Source of the DNA: Kiritimatiellia bacterium
GTDB lineage: Bacteria > Verrucomicrobiota > Kiritimatiellia > RFP12 > UBA1067
NCBI GenBank assembly: GCA_900771305.1
Contig: CAAGNL010000351.1
Span: forward strand, 1-11,785
Reading direction: 5' to 3'
DNA: 11,785 nt
Both the position numbers and the translations under genes were made by a program. The notes under the pieces are model-generated. The model was given only the letters and a program-made list of their open reading frames with translations, was not told the DNA's origin and did not search any database. Positions 1-7,678 of the stretch are shown here, one piece after another; the first letter of the stretch is position 1, and every line of letters begins with the position of its first letter.

Positions 1-111
1 GATAAATGCCATAATGACTGCGCACGATTCCTTTTGCGCACAGGATGTGCCGGTGGTGGGCTTCATGTCGGGCGGCATGGTCATCGACACGGTGTCAGAG
101 GGGTTTTGCAA

Positions 112-933
112 TTACCTCATACACTTAGGCATCCATGAAGGATCAAATATGGGTAATATAACCGCGGAAGAAGTATAGACACCACCACCTATGGAACCAA
201 CCTCTACACCATTCACTGGCTGATTTCCTGTCGGGTCAAATGAGATCCCCACAACTACACCACCATGTCCCTCTATTCCATGTTCTATTCCAAATTCTAT
301 GTCATTGCTTCCATCGTCACCGACACTTGGAGAATTATACCGGATCACCCGCTTTGCATTCCAAGGTCCCTTAACGCCAACTTCCACCCCCGCGCCGACA
401 CCTCCTTTAAATTTGATTCCAATCCTCCCTTTCTCATTTAGAAGTAACGACATCGACGCATGCACACCCAGAACGGCAGCAGCACGAGCACCAATCAAGC
501 CTATCTCCACCGCGCATCCGCACGGGTCACACATGTTCAAGGCATCTCCCCCGCAGAACTCATACAAGTTCATCCCGCCATTCAAGCCTATTGGGTCCTT
601 GCTGAGCCATCGCCCCGTCTGGGCGTCGTACCATCGGCAGCCGAACTCGACGAGGCCCGTGTCGGGGTCGTAGAGCCCGCCCTGAAACCCGAACGGCTGG
701 AAGCCGGGGTTGGTGTCGACCAGCACCCGCCCGAAGGAGTCGTAGTCGAGCCGCTGCGCGACCGCGCCGGTCGCCGCGTCCACGACGAGGCGCACCGAGC
801 CCTGGTTGTCGGCGACGATGCGGTAGGTGGATCCGCCGCGCCAAGACGCCACGCGCAGACGAACCGGCCATCTGCCGACGCGTCCGTCTCCAGGTCTCAA
901 CCGTGGCACAACTACACTTTGCATTTCCCGCAC
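112..933 (-). CDS. Orphan RHS core fragment with alternative C-terminal tip (displaced tip cassette)
   Basis: This 273-residue reading frame has only the end of an RHS protein. Residues 32-139 match the RHS-associated core of the large RHS gene upstream, including the QGSVRLVVDAATG and FGCRWYDAQTGRW stretches, and end in DPCG at 136-139 where the large protein has DPSG. Residues 140-273 are an unrelated glycine- and valine-rich tip with no family I recognise (for example GIKFKGGVGAGVEVGVKG at 172-189). Residues 1-31 are arginine-rich and match nothing in the large gene. The GTG at 933 is preceded by AAAGGAG with a 4-nt spacer; an alternative ATG lies at 924. The frame overlaps the end of the membrane gene by 22 bp. 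There is no signal peptide, NHL or YD-shell region, so on its own it probably cannot be delivered. It is best read as a silent tip reservoir of the kind known downstream of rhs genes; a coupled, cytosolic product is the alternative. Tip GC is about 45% against about 72% in the core. Confidence 0.72.
   Translation of the reverse strand: MREMQSVVVPRLRPGDGRVGRWPVRLRVASWRGGSTYRIVADNQGSVRLVVDAATGAVAQRLDYDSFGRVLVDTNPGFQPFGFQGGLYDPDTGLVEFGCRWYDAQTGRWLSKDPIGLNGGMNLYEFCGGDALNMCDPCGCAVEIGLIGARAAAVLGVHASMSLLLNEKGRIGIKFKGGVGAGVEVGVKGPWNAKRVIRYNSPSVGDDGSNDIEFGIEHGIEGHGGVVVGISFDPTGNQPVNGVEVGSIGGGVYTSSAVILPIFDPSWMPKCMR
517..840 (-). repeat. Second copy of the RHS core 3' end (direct repeat, copy 2)
   Basis: This stretch aligns without gaps to 1961-2284 at a constant offset of 1444 bp, from the STYR codons to the DPxG codons. 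Over 597-840 I counted by hand 19 mismatches in 244 bases, about 92% identity; the remaining 80 bases are more diverged. Similarity stops abruptly on both sides, at 840/841 and 516/517. Both copies have the same orientation and codon phase. Confidence 0.9.
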
Positions 934-1490
934 AGGGCTCCTTTCCGCTTCAACCTACCGACGAAGACAAACATCCGAGCCAGAAATCGCCTGCGTCGCC
1001 TATTTGCTTTGAGAGTGTACCAGAACACAGGAACAAATACAATTGACGGCAAAAGCAGCAGGATCCCCGCAAACCAACTATCGGGAGTTGTCAAAAACAC
1101 TACTATTGAACCCGACAGTGAGACTAACGAAAACAGGAAAAACAATGTCTCAAACAAGATGACGACAACAAATACGACCCGTGGAATATTCGCAAGATAT
1201 CGAAGTGCACATTCTCCAAAGGCACGCACCTGAGCATCAGAATGAACATAGGCATGCCCTAACAGAAGAAGTCTTACCATTGGAGACGGCGATCGAAGCA
1301 CAAGGCGTGTTCCCAAGTCATGACATCTGCCAAGTCCAGTCCGTAACACACCCATTCTGTTCATCGCCTTAATCGCTTTGACATTGAAGACAATCGTCCA
1401 CAATGCCCCGACGATGATGCCGGCTCCGCATATCAGCACCAACGAGAGCAACAAGCCCCCTACTGCAATTTCCAACTGCTGATTATTCAT
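912..1490 (-). CDS. Three-helix membrane protein, candidate immunity protein for the RHS tip
   Basis: The 192-residue product has hydrophobic segments at about 9-35, 105-134 and 140-160. Between helices 1 and 2 lies a ~70-residue polar loop, and the C-terminus is strongly basic (RRRRR at 164-168, then KRKGALCGKCKV). I recognise no family. Its ATG (1490-1488) overlaps the TGA of the large RHS gene (1489-1487) as ATGA, a classical arrangement for translational coupling; no strong ribosome site of its own is visible. A small gene directly after an rhs gene is typically the immunity protein that neutralises the adjacent tip. A multi-spanning membrane protein there would suggest a tip that acts on membranes. 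GC is about 44% over 961-1200, much lower than the RHS core, matching the tip and pointing to joint transfer. The immunity role is inference from position only. Other possibilities are a chaperone or an export partner. Confidence 0.8.
   Translation of the reverse strand: MNNQQLEIAVGGLLLSLVLICGAGIIVGALWTIVFNVKAIKAMNRMGVLRTGLGRCHDLGTRLVLRSPSPMVRLLLLGHAYVHSDAQVRAFGECALRYLANIPRVVFVVVILFETLFFLFSLVSLSGSIVVFLTTPDSWFAGILLLLPSIVFVPVFWYTLKANRRRRRFLARMFVFVGRLKRKGALCGKCKV
938..944 (-). promoter_or_regulatory. Shine-Dalgarno-like AAAGGAG before the orphan tip GTG start
   Basis: Read on the minus strand, AAAGGAG is followed by CCCT and then GTG at 933-931. It lies inside the last codons of the membrane-protein gene, so ribosomes ending at 912 could restart here. 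The spacer is short, and a start at the ATG at 924 would leave 13 nt. A chance match is possible because that stretch encodes Lys/Arg codons. Confidence 0.4.
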
Positions 1491-4400
1491 TTTCCAGTTT
1501 TGCTGATAGACCCTCGTATCAACGATGAGCCAATGGACGACATTGCCTTAACACCTTCAATGATATCACGCATTGACATCTCCTGCACCGTCGTGAAAGT
1601 CGTAATCGCATGTTTTTCAACACCAACTCCCGCACCAAAGGAAAAACTGACTGCCGAACCTTTAGGAGTCGCACCAATCGGGATTGCAAGCTCTGCCGTG
1701 CCACTCGGACCAAACCCAATACTTCCACCTATCGACTCCGTCAATCCCGATAGATTCGTTATGTCCTCGGCGAAGGGAGCAATGGTTACAACCGTACCGA
1801 ACGAAACATCCAAACCCACATGAAATCCAACGCCTCCAGCCTGATACGAGCCCCACTGAAAACCATTCTTTAAAGAAATACCGAAAACCAGGCCCGAATC
1901 AACGGCAACTGCAGATCCCGCACCTGTCGCACCTCCGCCCCCTATCGCAATCACAAATGTTCCCGACGGGTCGGTTCTGTTCACGGGGTCGTTGCCGCAG
2001 AAGGCGTAGACGTTCCAGCCGCCGTCGAGGAGGATCGGATCCTTACTGATCCACCGCCCGGTCTGGGCGTCGTACCAGCGGCAGCCGAACTCGACGAGGC
2101 CCGTGTCGGGGTCGTACAGCCCGCCCTGGAACCCGAACGGCTGGAAGCCGGGATTGGTGTCGCGAATCACCCGCCCGAAGGAATCGTAGTCGAGCCGCTG
2201 CGCGACCACACCGGTCGCCGCGTCCACGACCAAACGCACCGAGCCCTGGTTGTCGGCGACGATGCGGTAGGTGGATTCGCCGCGGAACATGTACGCCGGC
2301 GCAGTCGCGCCCGCGTAGACGAAGATGCTCGTCTCGTCGGCGGCGCAGTCGTGCTCCATGGCGAGCTGGGAGCCCGACCAGGTCCATTCCTTCGCCGGCA
2401 CGCCGGCGATGTCCTTGCGGCGAATGCGCTGCCGCTCGTCGCGTCCGTAGGTGACGCCGCCGACGGACACGAGGCGCCCGAAGAGGTTCCAGGCCAATGC
2501 GACGCCGTTGCGGTTCGTCATCGACCCGTTCAGGTCGTAGGCGTAGGTCGCGTCGCCGAAGGTCCGCTGGCGGTCCTGCGCGTCGTATTCGCCGCCGAGG
2601 CGGTTCCCGTTCGCGTCGTAGGCGTAGGTCTCCGACACGACGCCGTTGGTCGTCACCGAGACGAGGCGTCCGCGGAGGTCGTAGGCGTAGCGGCTGGTGA
2701 CAGCATCGCCGGCGAGGACGCGTTCCTCGCGCTCGACGACGCGGCCGAGCCTGTCGCGCGCGACGGACATCCGGTACAAGTCGGCGTCGCCGAAGGCCGC
2801 GGAGTAGTCCGACATCTCGCCGTAGCCGTTGTAGGCCCGCGCATCGGAGACGCCGCCGAGCGTCGTCGACTCCACGAAGCCCGTGGCGGGATTCCGGTCG
2901 ACGGACAGCTCCCCGACGCGCACGACGTCGCCGTCGCCGTCATAGGCGACCTCGATCTCCGCCAGCAGCGCATATTCATCCTGCAGATAGGTGGAGAACG
3001 TTTTCTTCGACACGCGGAAATCGTCGTCGTACTCGTAATCCGTCCAGAATCCGCCTGAACCCTCGGCCATCTTCAGGAAGGAATCGTACTCATACACGCT
3101 TTCGCCATTCTCGGACCAGACATACTCAAGCCTTCCGGCCTGGTCGTACGACAGGGCCGACCACTCCTCTTCCTCCCCGCGCGTCGCCACCACCGCCGCA
3201 AGGCGGCCCGCGGAGTCGTAGAGGTTCGAGACGACGGTGCCGTCGGGCTTGACGAGCGCGGTCTGTTCACGGGCGGCGTCGTAGGCCCTGTCGAGCCTCC
3301 GCCCGGCGTCCGGAGCCTCCGGCGCGGTGTAGGAGGATGGAAGTCCGACGGGGGTCCAGCCGAACGCATGGGTCTCGCCGTGCGGGAGCGTCGTCGAGAT
3401 CGGCGACTCGGACCGGTCATAGACGTTCGACACGGCCGAACCGTCGGGCAGCGTGGAGAATGTCGTGCGGCCGACCGCGTCGTGGACGGTGTCGACGGAA
3501 CGGCCGAGCGCATCGGTGACGGACGCGAGGCATCCGGCGGCGGCGTATGCGAAGGTCGTCTCCCGGTCTCCCTGCACGGTGCGGACGAGCCGCCCCTCCA
3601 CGTCGTACTCGTTCGTCACCGCGAACACGCCGGGCGATTCAACGACGAGAGGATGTCCGGCGGGATTCAGGACCGTGCGGTGGCTGCGTCCCATCGGCGT
3701 GATCTCGACCAGGCTGTCGGCGTCCCTGCACGTCCGCCAGACGCGGCCGTTTCGGGTCACGATGTCGCAGATGTTGGTGGCGCTTCCGGCGTCTCCGAGA
3801 TCCGCGAAGAGGACGGTGCGTTCGGTCTCCGAAGCCAGAATCCGCCCGGACTCGGTCGAGACTTCGCTCCGGGAAATGTAAGGCGCGAGCATGCCGAAAC
3901 GGGGATCCGGCGACAATCCGAAATACGAAATGGAACCGTCGGGGGCGACGCCCACGACACTTCCGTCCGTATAGTTGGTGGTGACGGTGCAAAGTCCGTC
4001 CGGGCCAGTCTCCGTCCGCGACTCAAGGCCGTCCGGCCGACGCAGGACGGCAAGGAGATTCGTGCGCCCCATGCCGTCGACGACGGTCGTCTGCCAGCCC
4101 GTGCCCGAGTCCGACGAGTTGGTGACGGCCCAAAAGGCATTGGAACCGCCGTCGGGATCGCGGTTCGAGACGACCTTGCCCAGTTCGTCATAGGTCTGGC
4201 GGAAGACATGCCCCCTGCGGTTGGACACGCCGACGAGGAGGCCTTCGCCGGAATATTCGAGCTCGTTCCGCTCTCCAGCCGGATTCGTCACGATGGCCGG
4301 TCGCCCGGAATCGTCCAGTCCGACGGTTGTGACCTGTCCATGGGGGGCGGTGACGACAACGCATCCGGCCTTTTTTTCGAAGGTCGTGACCAGACCGTCG

Positions 4401-7400
4401 GCGTCCTCGATCGACGAGAGCGCGCCGTCCTCCGAGTATCCGAACTTCAGAATGGGACTGCGCGACACGGCGTCGCGCGTCTCCAGGTGCCGCCCCGTCG
4501 GACCGAACACGTACAGCGGCGTCATCGCTTCGCCCATGCTGAAACTCCGCACAACACCGGCATTGTCCAGGCACAATATGTCATATGGATAAGTTCTGCG
4601 CGTGATCCAGACATTCCCCTCTTCCGTGGCAGCCAGGGACGTTATGGTCGAATAATACAGCCCAACCGTCGTGGCGTCAATGGCGTCTCCGATTTCAATC
4701 TCGACGTCGCCACCGCCAAGGACCGTGGAGACTCGCCCGTCCGGGGCGATGCGACGGATGCGCGGCTGGTCGTAGCCATGGGCCACATAGACCGTCCCGT
4801 CGCGGGTGACAGCAAGCGCGGTGGGGTGTCCCATCGCGGCGTTGACGGCGAGCCCTCCGTCGCCGGAGGCGTCAAGCTCGCCGTTCCCGGCGACGGCATG
4901 GATCAAACCCGAGCAATCCACCCTGCGGACCACATGGGCGTCGCGGTCCGCGATGTAGAGGCTCCCGGCGGCGTCAAGCGCCAGGGCACACGGCCAGGAG
5001 AGCGTGGCGTCGGTCGCTCGCCCTCCGTTTCCATCGGATCCCTGCACACCTGGACGTCCGGCGTAAGTCCGAATCCGTCCGCCCCGGTCCACTACGCGGA
5101 CGCAATGGTTCCCGCTGTCGGCTATGTAGAGTTCCCCGTCTGGACCGACGCACACGGCGGTGGGAGTGTCAAGTCGGGAAAACCTGGCCAATCCATTCCC
5201 GGATTCCTCGACCGACCCGCGTTCGCCGGTGCCCGCAACAAATCTGGCATCGCGCAGCGAGGCGGTCGTCGACGCATCCAGCGCCTCCCCGGACCCCAGG
5301 TACAACTTTCCAGTGACAGGGTCGTACGAATGGTGGACGTCCACCGACCACTCGGAGAAAAGCGGATCGCGCCGTCCCAGGCAAATCTCGAAATCCACCG
5401 ACGATTCAAGTTCCACCGACTGGCGGGAGCGTACGAGGACATCCATTCCCGCGGTCTGTCCGAAGGTGTACACCTTTCCGCCGGCACTCGGCGAGGCCAT
5501 GGCCGCGTAATAGCCATCGTAATCATAGCCTATCCTCAGTGTCGCGGGTTGACTGCCCGAAAGCACCCTGCCGTATGGATCCATCCCGTCCCATGGACAA
5601 TGCCAGACGATGTTCGTCGAAGGGACGAACGATTCCTCGTACCTTCTGCCGGCGATCTCAAACTCCGCGCGGACGCTTTTCATCGAAGCAGGAACCGTTC
5701 CGCCGGTGAGATTGAACGAACACTGGGCGGTAAGCGAACCCGCCGTTACGGCACGGTCGCTTGAATAGACGAGGTTCAACCCAGTTCCGCATATCGGGAG
5801 TGTTTCTAGAAACGTCCGCGAGGCCAGCCCGACACTGCCTCCCGTGTTCAGGTTCCCTTCGGTCGCGGCGTCCACCGACTGCCTGGCCGCGGCGACATTG
5901 TCCACTCGAACCGGCGGCCTGACCGCGTCGTCGTCGACGATTTTGGCCGTGTAGTTCCAGTCCACGGCCGAGAAATGCTCCAGCGGAACACGCCAGAGTT
6001 CGGCGCCGACGCCATACCGCGCGGCCAGCAGGCGCAGTTCATCCTCCGAAAAACCGAATGAAAGCAGATCGGAAGGCGGTTCCGCCGCGCCGTCGCCGTC
6101 CATGTCGATCTCCGCCAGCCCATCGGGCGACACGCCGACGACGCCGATCACGCGCCCGTCCTCCTCCGGGACCCAGGCGGGGACTTCGCGGCGGAAATCG
6201 TAGAAGGCGGAGGGGACGACGTACCCGACGGGAATTCCGACGAAGTTCTCGACATAGCCGAATATCCGGCGGTCGAAGACGACATGCGACGCCTCGTCCG
6301 CGGAGAACTCGACACAGTACGTGTACGCCGAAGTAGGCGGAAGCTGCGCGGGCATGCGCGCGGGGCCTCCGTCCCCGACGGTGAACTCGGTCATGCGGAT
6401 GGTGAGCCTGTCCACGACCTGCGTGACGGTCCCCTCGACGGAAAAGGCGCGCGTGCCAGCCGGAATCACCAACGCCGCGGTACGTGTTCCGGAATCGTCC
6501 GTCACGGTGCTGGACGCCGCAAGACAGGCAGAGGTGAGCGATCCGCCGAACTGCACCGTCGTCGCCACGGGATCGAAGGCGACGAGTCTGACGTCCCCGA
6601 CGACGTCATACCTCTGCGCCACCGGGTGGATCGTGCGGAACGCGGATATGACGGACGGAGCGGAGAACTCAAGCGTCAAATCGGCGTTTCCGTTGACGGC
6701 CAGGTCGTACCAGCCGTCCGCGCGGGACATCGTCTCGCCGAACTCCGGGTGTCCGTGGACGGTTACGGCTGCACCGAACATCGGACGCCCGTCCCCGTCA
6801 AGAACCCGTCCGCGGACCACGGAAACGCGTTCCGGCACGATCAAGTCGCCGTTCACGCCGGTCTGGATCGGGTTCGGCCCCGAATAGAGGAATTTTGAAG
6901 TCTCGGCAAGAACCGCCGTCTCGCCCCTGGGCAGAGGCGTCGCGGTGAGCGTCGGCGAGACCGGCAGAGGAGAGGGCTCGTCACCGGCCTCCGCGCCATG
7001 CCCGGGTTCGTTGTTTCCGTTCGCGCAAAGTCTGGCGATGGAGTCCGGCACTCCGTCGCCGTCGTCGTCGGAGTCTATTCCGGCCATCTTGAAGAAGTGA
7101 AAGTCGCCGCTTCTGCTCATTGTGCAGTGCGTCAGGTTTTCGGCGGCGTTGAAAGCTCCAAGATAGGTCCAGCGACAATCCTCCAGTGAGACCTTTCCGA
7201 AGAGCCCCATGTTGCACCTCTCCGGCGCATAGGCCCAGAAGGACGGCGTCCGCGAGTTCCTGTCGACGCCGAAGTCGGCGAACGCCGGTTTGTCGGGCAG
7301 AATCCCGGCCGGCAATCCTGGCTGGACACCTGAAGGGAGAGCCGTCCGGCGGAGTCCGGCATCGTATGAAGGCAGTCCTGTTCCCCTGGCTTCGGCGAAT

Positions 7401-7522
7401 GAGACAGAAAGAGGAAGCGCAGACAAAACCACGGACGCCGCGGCAAAAAGCGCTCCGCGCAGACAGAATGCAGGCTTCTGGTTGTTCGCCGCATTGGCAG
7501 AAAGAAGTACGCGCTTGTTCAT
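1487..7522 (-). CDS. Giant secreted teneurin-like NHL/YD-repeat RHS protein with variable C-terminal tip
   Basis: This 2011-residue protein starts at ATG 7522, chosen because it places a signal peptide at the N-terminus (hydrophobic core about 24-42, cleavage near SFA at 41-43) and follows a weak GGGAAG. The domains run in this order. A DDDGDGVPD calcium-type loop lies at 152-160. A carboxypeptidase-regulatory/transthyretin-like beta domain spans about 233-300 (VVRGRV, HPEFGETMSRADGWYDLAVN). A second loop, DMDGDGAAE, is at 473-481. A plug-like region follows (about 560-760). Four NHL blades lie at about 785-823, 843-880, 899-937 and 960-995, with spacers such as SGDGG. YD repeats run over about 1028-1690 (YDLRGRLVSV, YDANGNRLGG). 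The RHS-associated core occupies about 1750-1854 (GRWISKDPI, DPSG at 1851-1854). The tip at 1855-2011 is glycine-rich with alternating hydrophobic residues and no known toxin motif I can see. YD/RHS shells are known to encapsulate the C-terminal tip. The tip is about 50% GC against about 72% in the core. The ATGA overlap couples it to the next gene. It is either a contact-dependent effector or a cell-surface adhesin. Confidence 0.93.
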   Translation of the reverse strand: MNKRVLLSANAANNQKPAFCLRGALFAAASVVLSALPLSVSFAEARGTGLPSYDAGLRRTALPSGVQPGLPAGILPDKPAFADFGVDRNSRTPSFWAYAPERCNMGLFGKVSLEDCRWTYLGAFNAAENLTHCTMSRSGDFHFFKMAGIDSDDDGDGVPDSIARLCANGNNEPGHGAEAGDEPSPLPVSPTLTATPLPRGETAVLAETSKFLYSGPNPIQTGVNGDLIVPERVSVVRGRVLDGDGRPMFGAAVTVHGHPEFGETMSRADGWYDLAVNGNADLTLEFSAPSVISAFRTIHPVAQRYDVVGDVRLVAFDPVATTVQFGGSLTSACLAASSTVTDDSGTRTAALVIPAGTRAFSVEGTVTQVVDRLTIRMTEFTVGDGGPARMPAQLPPTSAYTYCVEFSADEASHVVFDRRIFGYVENFVGIPVGYVVPSAFYDFRREVPAWVPEEDGRVIGVVGVSPDGLAEIDMDGDGAAEPPSDLLSFGFSEDELRLLAARYGVGAELWRVPLEHFSAVDWNYTAKIVDDDAVRPPVRVDNVAAARQSVDAATEGNLNTGGSVGLASRTFLETLPICGTGLNLVYSSDRAVTAGSLTAQCSFNLTGGTVPASMKSVRAEFEIAGRRYEESFVPSTNIVWHCPWDGMDPYGRVLSGSQPATLRIGYDYDGYYAAMASPSAGGKVYTFGQTAGMDVLVRSRQSVELESSVDFEICLGRRDPLFSEWSVDVHHSYDPVTGKLYLGSGEALDASTTASLRDARFVAGTGERGSVEESGNGLARFSRLDTPTAVCVGPDGELYIADSGNHCVRVVDRGGRIRTYAGRPGVQGSDGNGGRATDATLSWPCALALDAAGSLYIADRDAHVVRRVDCSGLIHAVAGNGELDASGDGGLAVNAAMGHPTALAVTRDGTVYVAHGYDQPRIRRIAPDGRVSTVLGGGDVEIEIGDAIDATTVGLYYSTITSLAATEEGNVWITRRTYPYDILCLDNAGVVRSFSMGEAMTPLYVFGPTGRHLETRDAVSRSPILKFGYSEDGALSSIEDADGLVTTFEKKAGCVVVTAPHGQVTTVGLDDSGRPAIVTNPAGERNELEYSGEGLLVGVSNRRGHVFRQTYDELGKVVSNRDPDGGSNAFWAVTNSSDSGTGWQTTVVDGMGRTNLLAVLRRPDGLESRTETGPDGLCTVTTNYTDGSVVGVAPDGSISYFGLSPDPRFGMLAPYISRSEVSTESGRILASETERTVLFADLGDAGSATNICDIVTRNGRVWRTCRDADSLVEITPMGRSHRTVLNPAGHPLVVESPGVFAVTNEYDVEGRLVRTVQGDRETTFAYAAAGCLASVTDALGRSVDTVHDAVGRTTFSTLPDGSAVSNVYDRSESPISTTLPHGETHAFGWTPVGLPSSYTAPEAPDAGRRLDRAYDAAREQTALVKPDGTVVSNLYDSAGRLAAVVATRGEEEEWSALSYDQAGRLEYVWSENGESVYEYDSFLKMAEGSGGFWTDYEYDDDFRVSKKTFSTYLQDEYALLAEIEVAYDGDGDVVRVGELSVDRNPATGFVESTTLGGVSDARAYNGYGEMSDYSAAFGDADLYRMSVARDRLGRVVEREERVLAGDAVTSRYAYDLRGRLVSVTTNGVVSETYAYDANGNRLGGEYDAQDRQRTFGDATYAYDLNGSMTNRNGVALAWNLFGRLVSVGGVTYGRDERQRIRRKDIAGVPAKEWTWSGSQLAMEHDCAADETSIFVYAGATAPAYMFRGESTYRIVADNQGSVRLVVDAATGVVAQRLDYDSFGRVIRDTNPGFQPFGFQGGLYDPDTGLVEFGCRWYDAQTGRWISKDPILLDGGWNVYAFCGNDPVNRTDPSGTFVIAIGGGGATGAGSAVAVDSGLVFGISLKNGFQWGSYQAGGVGFHVGLDVSFGTVVTIAPFAEDITNLSGLTESIGGSIGFGPSGTAELAIPIGATPKGSAVSFSFGAGVGVEKHAITTFTTVQEMSMRDIIEGVKAMSSIGSSLIRGSISKTGK
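1961..2284 (-). repeat. RHS core 3' end inside the large RHS gene (direct repeat, copy 1)
   Basis: This is the copy within the large gene, encoding residues from the STYRIVADNQGS stretch to DPSG (1851-1854). It pairs ungapped with 517-840. Homologous recombination between the copies would delete exactly 1444 bp and yield an in-frame protein of 1854 plus 134 residues carrying the second tip. Confidence 0.9.
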
Positions 7523-7600
7523 TGACTTCCCATTAAGACTACTGTCTCCGCGGTCCCCTCGCTCTCCCAAGCAAGGAGGGAACGCCTCACAGACGCATTT

Positions 7601-7629
7601 ATCCTATCAAATAAACAGTCAGATCGCAA
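7601..7629 (-). promoter_or_regulatory. Putative sigma-70-type promoter of the RHS gene
   Basis: On the minus strand TTGCGA (7629-7624) is separated by 17 bp from TAGGAT (7606-7601), a reasonable -35/-10 pair. Transcription would begin near 7594, giving a leader of about 70 nt before the ATG at 7522. The intervening 7523-7600 shows no riboswitch-like fold that I can support. The call rests on motif match and position in a divergent intergenic region. Confidence 0.45.
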
Positions 7630-7672
7630 TAGAAGTCATCTCTGCACAGGGCCTAACCACGGGGGTTCATGT

Positions 7673-7678
7673 TATAAT
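7673..7678 (+). promoter_or_regulatory. Perfect -10 box (TATAAT) immediately before the glycosidase-like gene
   Basis: TATAAT ends 7 nt before the ATG at 7686. A start of transcription at the usual distance would fall at about 7684-7686, at or next to the start codon, so the mRNA would be leaderless or nearly so. In agreement, no Shine-Dalgarno sequence lies between 7666 and 7685. No -35 hexamer resembling TTGACA is visible at 16-18 bp upstream. Confidence 0.5.

Noticed and set aside
19..41. Direct repeat TGCGCAC (19-25 and 35-41)
   Set aside because: Seven bases with a palindromic hexamer are expected by chance in GC-rich DNA; no insertion-sequence gene or target duplication is associated.
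14..178. 54-codon plus-strand frame (MTAHDSFCAQDVPVVGFMSG...)
   Set aside because: No ribosome site, overlaps the end of the orphan RHS frame antisense, and no recognisable family. It could be the end of a gene from the left if the true frame extends past the edge, but this cannot be told here.
2450..4500. Recurring short GC-rich motifs (for example variants of gtcgtaggcgtag)
   Set aside because: They are the DNA image of the YD peptide repeats (Tyr-Ala-Tyr-Asp and similar), not a separate repeat family or CRISPR.
3368..5764. 798-codon open frame on the plus strand
   Set aside because: It lies fully antisense to the NHL/YD part of the RHS gene. High GC and the third-position bias of the RHS codons keep the opposite strand free of stops; the translation shows no domain.
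7523..7570. Upstream TTG start (7570) for the RHS gene
   Set aside because: It would place 16 charged residues before the MNKR signal peptide and has no ribosome site. The ATG at 7522 gives a normal export signal.
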